A DNA stretch of 64,000 bases, taken from assembly GCA_035578175.1 (NCBI GenBank), contig JAQMRL010000021.1:2366323-2430322 (forward strand), given 5' to 3'. The number at the start of each line of letters is the position of its first letter. Positions within the stretch are counted from its first letter, which is position 1. Under the pieces are notes generated by a model. The model did no database searches. It was not told where the DNA came from and saw only the letters and a list, made by a program, of their open reading frames with translations. This stretch comes from Catonia carolina. Lineage: Eukaryota; Arthropoda; Insecta; Hemiptera; Achilidae. Made by a program: the position numbers and the translations under genes. Positions 32,273-43,435 of the stretch are shown one piece after another.

Positions 32273-33618
32273 CTGGTGGTGTAAAACACTCACAGAACTT
32301 TCTCTTACCAATGCAAATAAATTAATAATATAACCTAACATTATTAATAAAACATTAGAAATAAACAAAAAATAACCTCAAAACACAAAACCTTATTTTA
32401 ATCATGAGTGAATGACGCAAAATGAAAATCGAACTCAGTTTGGCTTAAAAATACGGAAAATCACTTTCTCACGCTAAACAAGGCTCTGTAGAAAAAACGC
32501 TCTAAATAAAAGTCGTAGTCTAGATCTTTTAATTTCCTATAAATTTTACTATTTTATATAGTCTACATTTTTGTCGGAAAATGCATACTAATGCTGAATT
32601 CTTAAAAAATTGATTTTTCACACGTTTTCGTGAGAAAAAAACAGAAAATCACTAATTACCGCAAAACTAAGCGTTATACAAAAAATGTTTGAAATTAAAG
32701 TTGTAGGAATTTAATTTCTCTACAGTTTTCATTCTGCCCATAACAGACAGGTGGAGTGTCAAATTATTTACACTCAATCTGTTTGTTGCAGGGCTAAAAT
32801 AAATAGTTCTGTTTCTTATCACATGGTCAGCCAATTGAATGACTGAATCATTTAAGAGCAGAAGAGGTAGAGGTGTAAAAGACACTAATCAGAGTTATCT
32901 CCTCTGAAAGTAATGATATTCATTATACAGTTGGACCCTGTGGTGAATGAAGTGAAGGTGTCATTTGCAGAGTGGAAAATATGTGCTTTTCAGAGGGCCG
33001 GCATGCTGATAAGCGTACTTTTCCACTCAGTGAGGAAGGCAATGGTAAACCACCTCACTCCTCGTTTTACCTAGTAAAACCTCTACAGGTTCAAACCAGC
33101 CTTTTGGCTGATGACCTAAACAACAACAACAGGTTTCATTATATTATAGTAGCCTACCATTTTGCGCTGAAATGCATATTAAAGCCGTAATCTTAGAAAA
33201 ACAACTTTTTTACGTGGAAACAGCCTCACCAAGAATTTCAGCAAACATGACGCCTACTCTATCTTGTAGAGCATAAAAAATTTAAAAAACTAGGCGATTT
33301 TTAAAAAAAAACGTAGGACCAGTTTTTGAGAAAATCGCAAAAAAGTGAAAAATTACACAAATAAACTACTACTTCCGGTTGACCGATTTAAAATAAAATG
33401 TTCGTGTCGGGTCCGGTAGTAGTATGTAACTAAAGTTTCAAGTTTCAAGTTCGTACGATGTTCATTTATTGAGATATTCTGTTCACACACATACACAGAC
33501 CAATTGCTAAAAACATGTTTTTTTGGTTTCATGAGGTCTGAAAACTTGTACATTTGGTGAAAAATTGACATGAAAACAATACTTTCCTTCCAATATATTC
33601 ATATAGGCAAGAGAAAGT
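32273..33618 (+). mobile_element. HINE, full copy with nested SINE-A
   Basis: 5' end CTGGTGGTGTAAAACACTC; SINE-A inserted at 32734-33133; 3' end GGCAAGAGAAAGT at 33606-33618. The CA tract is nearly absent (ACACACATACACA). Confidence 0.85.
32734..33133 (+). mobile_element. SINE-A, full copy
   Basis: Plus-strand copy in a HINE; target duplication TTTCATT (32727-32733, 33134-33140). Tail CTAAACAACAACAACAG. Confidence 0.9.
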
Positions 33619-33684
33619 AAAAATCTGGTGTGAAACACTCATACAACTTTCTCTTGCCAATGCAAATTATTCACAATATAACCT

Positions 33685-34089
33685 GAGATTGTTGTTTAGG
33701 TCATCAGCCGAAAGGCTGGTTTGAACCTGTAGAGGTTTTACGAAGTAATACAAAGAATGAGGTGGTTTTCAATTGCCTTCCTCACTGAGTAGAAAAGTAC
33801 GCTTATCAGCATGCCGGGCCCTCTGAAAACCACATATTCTCCACTCTGCAAATGACACCTTCACTTCATTCACCACAGGGTCTGACTGTATAATGAAATT
33901 CATTATTTTCAGAGGAGATAACTCTGATTAGTGTCTTTTATACCTCTACCTCTTCTGTTCTTAAATAATTCAGTCATTTAATTGGCTGACCATGTGATAA
34001 GAAACAAAAATATTTATTTTAGCCCTGCAATGAACAGATTGAGTGAAGGCCTAAACAATTTGACACTCCACCTGTCGGTTATGGGCAGA
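33685..34089 (-). mobile_element. SINE-A, full copy
   Basis: Inverted; short direct repeat AACCT (33680-33684, 34090-34094) at the ends matches the interrupted HINE sequence ATAACCTAACATT. Confidence 0.8.
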
Positions 34090-34193
34090 AACCTAACATT
34101 AGTGAGAAAACATTAGAAATAAACAAAACAACATAACCTAATTTTATTTGTCACCGGATGGCGACATTAAGTGGCAAACCTTATAATTTTGGT

Positions 34194-34209
34194 GGCCCTG
34201 AAAAGGGCC
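34194..34209 (-). promoter_or_regulatory. Histone-type 3' stem-loop
   Basis: Minus strand AACGGCCCTTTTCAGGGCCACCA: perfect 6-bp stem, TTTC loop and ACCA flank as in metazoan replication-dependent histone mRNAs, which are bound by SLBP and cut a few bases downstream. Confidence 0.7.
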
Positions 34210-34598
34210 GTTTAAGCGTGTGTGTCGTCTTGATGGGGAGGGTCGGTCGTAGTCGTCGTGGCGGTCGAGGAGCTGGGCGACACGGCGTGTCGTCGTCCAG
34301 CGGAGACGTCATCTTCGACGCACTACAGCCATCGACGCAGTAGTGCGTCGATGGCTGCTTCGTCGGGTCCGGTGGGCGTAAGGCTCGGTCGAGGGACCGC
34401 TGTGGGCATCGCTCGCGTCAGCGGGCGATGACGGGTCGGCTAGCGGAAGCATCATCTTCTCTCTTACGGGGTCGTCGATTAGCCTTCGCTGGAGTCCGGC
34501 AGCCGTGTGCCGTGGTGGACGTCTTGTCTGCTGTCTGGTTCGAAGTGAAGCTCTCGGTGTCTTGATTGGAATTGAATCGCCCGGCTCAGTGCAGCGCT

Positions 34599-34607
34599 CT
34601 TTATATA
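34599..34607 (-). promoter_or_regulatory. TATA box with upstream CCAAT
   Basis: Minus strand TATATAAAG, with AAGCCAATAGC about 30-40 bp upstream and CACTGAG downstream. Layout of a Pol II core promoter, shared with copy 1. Confidence 0.5.
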
Positions 34608-34862
34608 GCTGCTGAGAGCGCTGTGGTAGAGAGCGGCTATTGGCTTGGCCTTGATGACACAGGCCTCTGTCGGTAGGAAGCCGAAAGGTTTGTCGGTATG
34701 CCGTCAAAGGCCGGGGGAACTATTGAAGCCGGCAACACAGTAAATGATTAATTAGAAGGGGTGGCGGTGACATAATCATGAGTGAAAGACGCAAAATGAA
34801 AATCGACCTCAGTTTGGCTTAAAAATACGGAAAATCGGTCTTTCACACTAAACTAGGCTCTT

Positions 34863-35450
34863 ACAAGCTTTAGTCATCTAATTGGGTGACCTACGCCTCA
34901 TTGCAAATTTCCACTATCTAATACCTAACTCTATCATCCATGATCACCTTCTCTTTCCATCCATCCAGGACTACATCCACAGCACTTCAAAGAATCTCCA
35001 CGACGCCGGAATGGCTTCAGAAATTGAAGCCATCCGGAGCATCCATACCAGACCGCACCCATTAGCGAAGATCCGACAACTGCCATTCCATGACTTTCTG
35101 CAGTAACGCGACTTTCAGCGTAAGTTGAAGATATAATTCTTCGTTAGTATGAACGTTAGTCCTTCCCGCCCAGCCAGATTTTTTATGATATTGATTAATA
35201 TTATGGAAAACTGGAAATTGTTCTGTAATATAATAAGTTGATATTAATATTGATGTATATATTGGTATTTTAGTCCCGCTCGTTTTTCTGAATTTGAAAC
35301 TAAATTTAACTTCAACGATCCTTCTGTAATGTTTCATTGAAGACATCTAGCCCCGTCATTTATCTTCGAACGATCAGGTGGTATTTCCCACGACATCGTC
35401 TAAATTATCTTTTATCAGTTTCAGGTAACCATGTGATAAGAAACAGAACA
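34863..35450 (-). other. SINE-A fragments around an unidentified insert
   Basis: 34863-34892 (TTTAGTCATCTAATTGGGTGACC) and 35428-35450 (ACCATGTGATAAGAAACAGAAC) are neighbouring parts of SINE-A. The 530 bp between are foreign. They include a frame ending at 35106 (SKNLHDAGMASEIEAIRSIH) that looks like genuine coding sequence, maybe the C-terminus of an element protein, but I recognise no family. Confidence 0.45.
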
Positions 35451-35452
35451 AT

Positions 35453-36290
35453 TTTTACTTTCTCTTGCCTATATGAATACATAAGAAGGAAAATATTATT
35501 TTCATGTCAATTTTTAAAAATCAAGTTTTCACCTAATCTACACGTTTTCAGACCCCCTGAACCCAAAAAACATATTTTTAGCGATTGGTGTGTGTGTGTG
35601 TGTGTGTGTGTGTGAACGAATATCTCAAGTACGGAACATCGTACGAACTTGAAATGAAACTTAAGTTACATACCACTACCGGACCCGACACGAACATTTT
35701 CATCAAAATCGGTCAACCGGAAGTAGTAGTTTATTCGTGTAATTTTTCACTTTTTTGCGATTTTCTCAAAAACTGGTCCTACGATTTTTTATAAAATCGC
35801 CTAATTTTCTAACTTTTTATGCTCTACAAGATAGGGTAGGCGTCATGTTTGCTGAAATTCTTGGTGAGGCTGTTTTCACGTAAAAATTGTTTTTTTAAGA
35901 TTACGGCTTTAATATGCATTTTATCGCAAAATGTATACTATAATAAAAAATGTAGAGAATTAAAAATCCTACAACTTTTATTTCAAACATTTTTTTGTAT
36001 AACTTAACGCTTAGTTTAGCGGTAATTAGCGATTTCCTGTTTTTTTCTCACGAAAACATGTGAAAAATCTCTACAGAGCCTAGTTTAGCATGAAAGTGAT
36101 TTTCCGTATTTTTAAGCCAAACTGAGGTTGATTTTCATTTTGCGTCTTTCACTTATGATTAAAATACGGTTATGTTTATTGTGGTTAGTTTTTGTTTATT
36201 TCTAATGTTTTATTACTAATGTTAGGTGATATTGGTCATTATTGGCATTGGCAAGAGAAAGTTGTGTGAGTGTTTCACACCAGATTTTTT
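35453..36290 (-). mobile_element. HINE with internal deletion
   Basis: Inverted copy; a deletion near 36066 joins GTGTGAAAAATC to TCTACAGAGCC and removes about 90 bp of the usual sequence. GT tract 35587-35612. Confidence 0.8.
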
Positions 36291-36293
36291 TTT

Positions 36294-36356
36294 GTAGCCC
36301 TAGAAGTAGCAGATGGAGTGCTAATAATTTAACACTCCACCTGCCTATTGGGATAA
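36294..36356 (-). mobile_element. SINE-A, 5' end fragment
   Basis: TAGCCCTAGAAGTAGCAGATGG...CACTCCACCTGCCTATTGGG matches the 5' 60 bp of SINE-A in inverted orientation. Confidence 0.6.
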
Positions 36357-36449
36357 AAAGCAGTTACTAGTAGCAGTACACACGCCAATTTATAATAAAT
36401 TATGTAAATGAATAATATAAAACGGAATAAATATCTTGGTTCGCGACCC

Positions 36450-37260
36450 TGTCTGCATATCCAGGGTAAAAATTTGTGATCGGGAAATCGATCTAATCAA
36501 GGACTTCAAATATCTGGGTGAAAACATCACAGAAATAACAATGGGGAAATAACAATGAGAAACGTAACTGGACAGAAAGATTCAACAACTCGCAAAATCC
36601 GCAAAACACACACAAAATGTTTACAATAAAAAGTGTCTTTCAATAAATTCAAAACTCCGGCATTACAACACCGTAATTCTACCGGAGATCACATACAGCA
36701 GCGAATCAATCTTCAGTCTCAGGAAGATAAACACGGAGCACAGAATCTCAAAATTGGAGCGTCGGATCATTAGGAGATGCCTGAACAAAAGATGTTTCTC
36801 TGATGGGATATGGAAACCCGTCTCGAAAGAAGAAGTATACAGAAATACAGAACCTCTAGCAGAACAGATGAGGAAAAAGAGAGTTTCGTTCTTTGGACAT
36901 CTCTTGAGGACCGACTCTTCCAGAATCTCAAAACAAATCATCAACTTTTTCCTTAACAGAAAAACTCAGCCCCATTGGATCAGGGAAATTAAGGAGGACA
37001 TGGACGGGCTCCAAATCTCACTTGCGGACCTCAAAACAAAAGCCGGAAATTACCACAGGCTGAAAACCACAAGACTTGAACAGCAGAAACCGACGAAACG
37101 TCAGAAAGTTGTGTATTCTGACAAGGAACGGCAGAGAAGATCGGATGGATTGAGGGAATACTGGAGAAAGTTCAAAGAGGGAAACATCAGGAACGGACTT
37201 CAAAAACTGAAAGATTGAACCGCAAAAATTGAAATGAGCTCTTTTTAGTTTGATGAACTT
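36450..37260 (+). pseudogene. RTE-like LINE, C-terminal fragment
   Basis: Translation in shifting frames gives DLIKDFKYLGENITE, NSKLRHYNTVILPEITYSSE and then an open stretch (36754-37218) with ERRIIRRCLNKRCFSDG and KKRVSFFGHLLRTDS. These are typical of the polymerase C-terminal region of a LINE of the RTE-like group, distinct from the copy at 44502. The first part has stops and frameshifts. The stop is at 37216-37218; the 3' UTR has no clear tail. Confidence 0.7.
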
Positions 37261-37596
37261 ATGTAGTCCTATGTAGCTTTAAAACAAAAAAAAAACGAGA
37301 TAAATAATGATTATGACGTCATTAAATCTCTGTGGTTGTTTTATGAACTTAAACAACGTTGTACTTAGATTTAATTGTTAAAGTATCCGTAAGAGTGCGG
37401 TTTATTCAATTTCAAGTTACTTAGATTGTCGCTGGTGCGAGAAGTTGCGGTTTAAAACCACAGAATTGATTTTTGTCATTAATACACTGTTTAGTCCTAC
37501 CTGTTTCATACTCTACATAAAATCATATTAACGCAAATTTTAGGACGATTATCGTTCGGAATAAACATAAAAACACCGGATTTTTTATCTAATTTT
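37261..37596. other. Unassigned AT-rich stretch
   Basis: Possibly part of the preceding LINE 3' UTR (A-run at 37286-37296). Nothing else seen. Confidence 0.35.
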
Positions 37597-38208
37597 TACA
37601 TTTTCTTTGTCTATATGAATATAAAGGAAGGAAAGTATTGATTTCATGTCGATTTTAACAAATCCACTCTTCACCGGATCTACACGTAAACAGACCCCAT
37701 CAACCCAAAAAAACATGTTTTTAGCGATTGGTGTGTGTGTGTGTGTGTGTGTGTGTGTTGTGTTGTGTGTGAACAGAATATCTCAAGACGGGACGTAGTA
37801 CGAACTTGAAATTGAAAGTTACATACCACTACCGGACCTGAAAAGAAAATTTTCATCAAAATCGGTCAACCGCAAGTAGTAGTTTATTCGTGGCATTTTT
37901 CACTTTTTTCGATTTCCTCGAAAACTACTCCTACGATTTTTTTAAAAATCGCCTGGTTTACTCAATTTTTTATGCTCTACAAGATAGGGTAGGCGCCATG
38001 TTTGCTGAAATTCTTGGTAAGGTTGTTTTTACGTAAAACAATTGTTTTTTTAAGATTTCGGCTATGCATTTTAGCGCTAAAATTTATGTAATAAAAGTTG
38101 TAGAGAATTAAAAATCCTACAACTTTTATTTGAAACATTTTTTTTGTATAACGCTTAGTTTGGCAGTAAATATCGATTTTCTGTGTTTTCTTCTCACGAA
38201 AACGAGTA
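37597..38208 (-). mobile_element. HINE, 3' two thirds
   Basis: Inverted copy with GT tract 37734-37770, cut at CTCACGAAAACGAG where F5 copy a begins. Confidence 0.8.
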
Positions 38209-38213
38209 AAAAT

Positions 38214-38285
38214 ATAATCTATTTGACAATTTAAGCTGATTAATCTAATCGATCAGCGTTACTTAACTATTCATAACAATAAAAA
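38214..38285. repeat. Flank duplication F5, copy a
   Basis: 72-bp unit ATAATCTATTTGACAATTTA...ATCGATCAGCGTTACT...AACAATAAAAAT; also at 39201-39272 and 40193-40265, alternating with two HINEs. Confidence 0.9.
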
Positions 38286-39196
38286 TTTGGTATGAAACAC
38301 TCACACAACTTTCTCTTGCCAATGCAAATAATTAACAATAAAGCTAACATTATTAATAAAACATTAGAAATAAACAAAAAACTAACTTTAATAACATAAC
38401 CCAATTTTTATCATGAGTGAAAGACGCAAAGTGAAAATTGACCTCAGTTTGGCTTTAAAATACGGAAAATCACTCTTTCACGCTAAACTAGGCTCTGTAG
38501 AGGAAAATGTTTTCAATAAAAGTTGTAGATATTTTAATTTTCTAAAATTAATTATATATACTTTTGTCGTAAATTGCATACTAAGGCCGATATCTTAAAA
38601 AATCGATTTTTCACATGTTTTCGTGAGAAAAAAACAGAAAATCGCTAATTACCGCTAAACTAAGCGTTATACAAAAAAAAGTTTAAAATAAAAGTTGTAG
38701 GACTTTAAATTCTCTAGAAATTCTATTAACTTATACATTTTTCCGCTGAAATGCATATTAAAGCCGCAATCTTAAAAAAAAAAAAATTACGCGAAAACAG
38801 CCTCACCAAGAATTTCAGCAAACATGACACCCACCCTATCTTGTAGAGAATAAAAAATTTAGTAAATCAGGCGATTTTAAAAAAATCGTAAGACCAGTTT
38901 TTGAGAAAATCGCAAAAAAGTGAAAAACTACACGAATAAACTACTACTTCCGGTTGACCGATTTTGATGAAAATGTTCGCGTCGGGTCCAGTAGTGGTAT
39001 GTAACTTAAGTTTCAAGTTCGTACAATGTTCCGTTCTTGAGATATTCTGTTCACACAAAGACCAATCGCTAAAAACATATTTTTTAGATTCAAGGGGTCC
39101 GAAAACGTGTAGATCCGTTGAAGAGTGTATTTGTTAAAATCGACATGAAAACAATACTTTACTTCGTATATATTCATATAGGCAAGAGAAAGTAAA
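38286..39196 (+). mobile_element. HINE, full copy
   Basis: Full copy whose CA tract is reduced to CACACAAAG. Lies between F5 copies a and b. Confidence 0.85.
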
Positions 39197-39200
39197 ACAA

Positions 39201-39272
39201 ATAATCTATTTGACCATTTAAGCTTATTAATCTAATCAATCAGCGTTACTGAACTATTCTTAACAATAAAAA
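39201..39272. repeat. Flank duplication F5, copy b
   Basis: Middle copy with a few substitutions. Confidence 0.9.
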
Positions 39273-40189
39273 TCTGGTGTGAAACACTCACACAACTTTC
39301 TCTTGCCAATGTAGGCCTAAGTAATAACCAATATATCCTATCATTAGTAATAAAACATTACAAATAAACAAAAACTAACCTCAAAAAAACATAACCTTAT
39401 TTTAATCATGAATGAAAGGCGCAAAATGAAAATCAACCTCAGTTTGCCTTAAAAATACGGAAAATCACTCTTTCACGCTAAACTAGGCTCTGTAGAGAAA
39501 AATTCTCGAAATAAAAGTTGCAGATATTTTATTTTCTATAAATTTGATTATATACACTTTTATGGTAAAATGCATACTAAGGCCGAAATCTTAAAAAAAA
39601 TAGATTTTTCACACGTTTTCGTGAGAAAAAAACAGAAAATCGCTAATTACGGCTAAACTAAGAGTTATACAAAAAAATATTTGAAAAAAAAATTGTAGGA
39701 TTTTAAATTCTCTACATTTTTATTATATAAAATTTTGCGCTAAAATGCATATTAATGCCGCAATCTTAAAAAAAAACAATTATTTTACGTGAAAACAGCC
39801 TCACCAAGAATTTCAGCAAACATGGCACCTACCCTATCTTGTAGAGCATAAAAAATTTAGTAAATCAGGCGATTTAAAAAAAAATCGTAGGACCAATTTT
39901 TGAGAAAATCGCAAAAAAACATTCCTACTTCCGGTTGACCAATTTTGATGAAAATGATTTGTCGGGTCCGGCAGTGGTATGTAACTTAAGTTTCAAGTTT
40001 CAAGTTCGTACAATGTTCCGTTCTTGAGATATTCTGTTTACACACACGCACAGACCAATCGCTAAAAACATGTTTTTTAGGTTCAGGTGGTCCGAAAACG
40101 TGTAGATCCGTTCAAGAGTGTATTTGCTAAAATCGACATGAAAACAATACTTTACTTCGTATATATTCATATAGACAAGAGAAAGCAAA
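39273..40189 (+). mobile_element. HINE, full copy
   Basis: Full copy with short CA tract; lies between F5 copies b and c. It shares with the previous HINE the unusual GTGTAGATCCGTTGAAGAGTG-like segment (here TTCAAGAGTG), so these two are close relatives. Confidence 0.85.
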
Positions 40190-40192
40190 AAA

Positions 40193-40265
40193 ATAATCTA
40201 TTTGACAATTTAAGCTGATTAATGTAATCGATCAGCGTTACTCAACTATTTTTAACAATAAAAAT
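40193..40265. repeat. Flank duplication F5, copy c
   Basis: Third copy; continues into unique sequence GGTTAAATATATTC. Confidence 0.9.
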
Positions 40266-40622
40266 GGTTAAATATATTCATGATATTATCATGGCCTCCA
40301 TTTGAAATAAATGAATACAAATAGAGGGGGGATATAACACCGTGTAAAAAATGGATACTCTTATAAACAAGCTTTGTTATATTTTATCATCACACAGTTT
40401 CGTTTAGTATGGATGGATTAAGGGGTTGAAAAATATGTGTTGTCACCATCGTTTAAGTCCCTGATGATTAATTGTGAAAGGTTATAAATGACAGGATGAC
40501 AACAATAATAACAAAGTTAAATTATTTTTTTTACTAGTCAAATTTTATAATCGGTGACATGATAACATAGAAATCACCTGGTAGATATTTCTTAATTTTC
40601 CGCTACCTGTGTTGTAGAAATT
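40266..40622. other. Unassigned stretch
   Basis: No gene or repeat recognised. Confidence 0.4.
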
Positions 40623-41511
40623 TTTATTTTTTCTTGCCTATATGAATATAGGAAGGAAAGTATTGTTTTCATGCCGATTTTAAGAAATCGAGTTTTCACC
40701 GGATCTACGCGATTTTGGACCCCTGAACACAAAAAACATGTTTTTAGCGATTGGTTTGTGTGTGCGTGTGCGTGTGTGAACAGAATATCTTAAGAACGGA
40801 ACATCGTACGAACATTTTCATCGAAATCGGTCAACCGGAAGTAGTAGTTTATTTGTGTAATTTTCACTTATTTGCGATTTTTTTCAAAAACGGCTTCTAC
40901 GATTTTTTTAAAAATCGCCTGGTTTACTAAATTTTGTGTGCTCTACAAGATAGGGTAGGCGCCATGTCTGCTAAATTTCTTGGTGAGGCTGTTTTCACGT
41001 AAAAACATTGTTTTCTTAAGATTACGGCTTTAATATGCATTTTAGCGCAAAACTTTGTACAATTAAAGTTGTAGAGAATTTAAATCCTACAACTTTTATT
41101 TCAAACATTTTTTTGTAGAACGCTCAGTTTAGCGGTAATTAGCGATTTTCTGTTTTTTCTCACGAAAACGTGTGAAAAATTGATTTTTTTAAACGATTCC
41201 AGCCTTAGTATGCATTTTACGACAAAAGGGTATGATCATATACAGTCTATAGAAAATTTAAAAATCTACAATTTTCATTCAAAGCATTTTTCTGTACAGA
41301 GCCTAGTTTAGCGTGATAGAGTGATTCTACGTATTTTTAAGCAAAAGTGAGGTTGATTTTCATTTTGCGTCTTTCACTCATGATTAAAATAATTATATGT
41401 TTATTGAGGTTAGGTTTTTTGTTTATTTCTAATGTTTTATAACAAATGTTAGATTATGTTGTTCATTATTTGCATTGGCAAAAGAAAGTTGTGTGAGTGT
41501 TTCATACCAAT
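40623..41511 (-). mobile_element. HINE, full but decayed
   Basis: Inverted copy with GTGTGCGTGTGCGTG tract; a deletion removed the segment between CGTACGAAC and CATTTTCATC. 5' end TTCATACCAA. Confidence 0.8.
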
Positions 41512-42000
41512 TTTTTTCAAATATTGTGGTTTTACCACATAGTGAAACTGGGTAATTACCGTAATTTTGTGTCAAATTAGTACTACTCCATATTTTTAAG
41601 CTCAACAGGGGTTGATTTTCGTTTTGCGTCATTTACTCACGATTAAAATTAGGTTATGTTTTTCATTTTACATTGTTTACTCATGATTAAACATAGATAT
41701 AGAGAGTGAGTCGCGAAAATGCCTTTTGCGTATCAATGAGCGGTGAGAAAGTGGAAAGAAATCTGTCAGTGCTGCCAACCTCAACGGTGATACACTATAT
41801 TTTCCTACCGTGCAATTGTTTTACAAAAGTTTTGAAAAACATTTTCTTACAGATAGATGGTTGAAAAAGGTAAATAAAATTACAGCTTGCTGTGATTTAC
41901 TGGGGTACACATGGTAATACTTAAAAACCAAAATTATGATTTGTCAATTTGATCAAAATCGTAGCCTACAGGGCAGCAGAATCATTTTTTATTTCTAAAT
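41512..42000. other. Old HINE remnant and unassigned sequence
   Basis: 41590-41665 (TTTTTAAGCTCAACAGGGGTTG...GATTAAAATTAGG) is a diverged inverted HINE 5' segment; the rest is unassigned. Confidence 0.45.
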
Positions 42001-42119
42001 ATTTTTTTTTTTTGAAGTCCTTTGGGCAGGGAGTCTAAGTTGACACTAAAAGAATCCATTTTCGACGGCAAAGCTATCTCGAGATCTCTTGCCCCTCTTG
42101 ACGTGTCTTCACGACTCTC

Positions 42120-42240
42120 TTGGGGGGGGGGGGGAGGAGCCCCCTACTTTGGAAACCGTTGCTCTAGAGCAGTGATTCTCAACCTGGGGGTGATATTACA
42201 AGGGGGTCGCGAAACAATAACATTTAATAATTTTATGAGA
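42120..42240. mobile_element. Abutting hAT-like termini
   Basis: CAGTGATTCTCAACCTGGGG (42171-42190) with GGGGGTCGCG close by resembles the CAGNGGTTCTCAACC ends of hAT transposons. Just left, CCCCCTACTTTGGAAACCGTTG (42141-42162) resembles an outward-facing hAT end. No transposase codons or target duplications are secure. Confidence 0.45.
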
Positions 42241-42402
42241 AAAAAAATTATTTATTATAAACTTACTTATAAAAATTATACATCCAATAAGTATTCTTAC
42301 TTGTAACGAAAAGAAATTAATCATTAATAAATTATTAATGTGATAGTTGCATTTTTTTAAATTATTATTTTTTTATATTATTTTTTATTTATGATTATGT
42401 CG

Positions 42403-42480
42403 GTCGCATTGGCGTAGTTGGTAACGTACTCGCCTCTCATCGTGCGGTCTTGGGTTCGAAACCCATTAGGTATGTCCACA
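42403..42480 (+). mobile_element. tRNA-derived SINE head
   Basis: A box TGGCGTAGTTGGTAACG and B box GGTTCGAAACC with the CTCGCCTCTCATCGTGCGG middle seen in the SINE-B head at 3972-4148. No matching body follows; the 3' part is replaced by other sequence (CGACTTTCGATTCGACG). Confidence 0.65.
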
Positions 42481-43140
42481 CTCATTCGACTTTCGATTCG
42501 ACGTCCCATGCGACGTCGAATGTGACATCGCATGCGTTTAGAGGCATGCCACCTTCCCGCACTCGTTTGAAGAAATTTATCTCAAAAAAAAACATAAATA
42601 TTTTTGAACAATGCACTAAATTAAAGCCTTTTCTTTCCTGCATTGAATGGTTTGATTTAGATTGTTTTATTTAGAAATTAATCGGAGATAACTCCAGCAA
42701 TTACTACACAAAGAAGTACTCAGTTTTTAGCCGGTGTTCCGTTAATGTGGTTTTTAAACGTCCGTTACTCCGTCCAGGCTTTTCATAAAAATCGGTTTTT
42801 AAGTACGTTGAAGATCAGAGTTTTTTTAATGATATGAATATTTTAAAAGTTACATCTCATGTTCCGTTTTAATATGCCGGCCACTTTTTAAAAAAGTGTT
42901 TTTTTGGCTCCACGTAAGGATAGGGAAATGATTTTCGGACTGAACCATGCATTTTCACAACGGTATTATGTTAAGCAAAGCGTTTATTTAATTTAGACGT
43001 TTGCCGTCTAGGAATGTATATTGCCGTGCCCGTATGACATATGTTTGCCGTCACTCGGTGTATATCATCACGGCCGTATTACGTACGGTTGTCGTCTCGA
43101 AAGTGTTAAATCTGTCAATTATTTATCGTACCCATATTCC
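42481..43140. other. Unassigned stretch
   Basis: Contains near-palindromic CGACGTCCCATGCGACGTCG at 42499-42518. No gene recognised. Confidence 0.4.
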
Positions 43141-43145
43141 GAACA

Positions 43146-43435
43146 AACCTAAGTATACGTGTTACAATATTGTAATTGCAAATTACAAATCTACAACCGA
43201 TATAAGAAAATACAGAAATATTTCAGCTTATATTGTATATACATATATATCTGAGATAAAACTAAACCGATATATTTATTACATTTTCCCTGACATTACA
43301 TTTAAATTTACTTACAATAATTTCAAGAAAATTGACAAATATATATTGTTTTTATTTTTATTTTTTTATTACTTGGATACCAAATACATGAACTGTGTTA
43401 TTTATTGTAGTCAACTCATAAACCCTAATACAAAA
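43146..43435. repeat. Flank duplication F2, copy a
   Basis: About 290 bp from AACCTAAGTATACGTG to CCCTAATACAAAAA; the second copy (44336-44501 plus 45749-45938) lies beyond one HINE and is itself split by a LINE. Confidence 0.9.

Larger units (their letters stand above)
34150..34771 (-). mobile_element. Histone-stem-loop element, copy 3 (nested in HINE)
   Basis: On the minus strand it begins GTCACCGCCACCCC and ends CCGGTGAC, the same termini as copy 1. It holds a CCAAT motif (minus GCCAATAGC, 34638-34646), a TATA box (34599-34607) and a perfect histone stem-loop with ACCA (34190-34209). The interior has a short inverted duplication (34316-34352). Its insertion in HINE sequence gives the clear element border. 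The 132-codon minus frame starts upstream of the TATA box and is not likely a product. Confidence 0.7.
33622..34866 (+). mobile_element. HINE, 5' part with two nested elements
   Basis: Begins four bases after the previous HINE ends, i.e. head to tail. It is split by SINE-A (33685-34089) and by the histone-stem-loop element (34150-34771), resumes ATAATCATGAGTGAAAGACG, and stops at CTAAACTAGGCTC. Confidence 0.8.

Noticed and set aside
34309..34707. 132-codon Arg/Pro-rich minus frame as a gene
   Set aside because: It begins upstream of the TATA box of the histone-stem-loop element and has skewed composition from GC-rich DNA; copy 1 does not keep it.
42499..42518. CGACGTCCCATGCGACGTCG as a regulatory palindrome
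   Set aside because: A single imperfect occurrence with no gene nearby.
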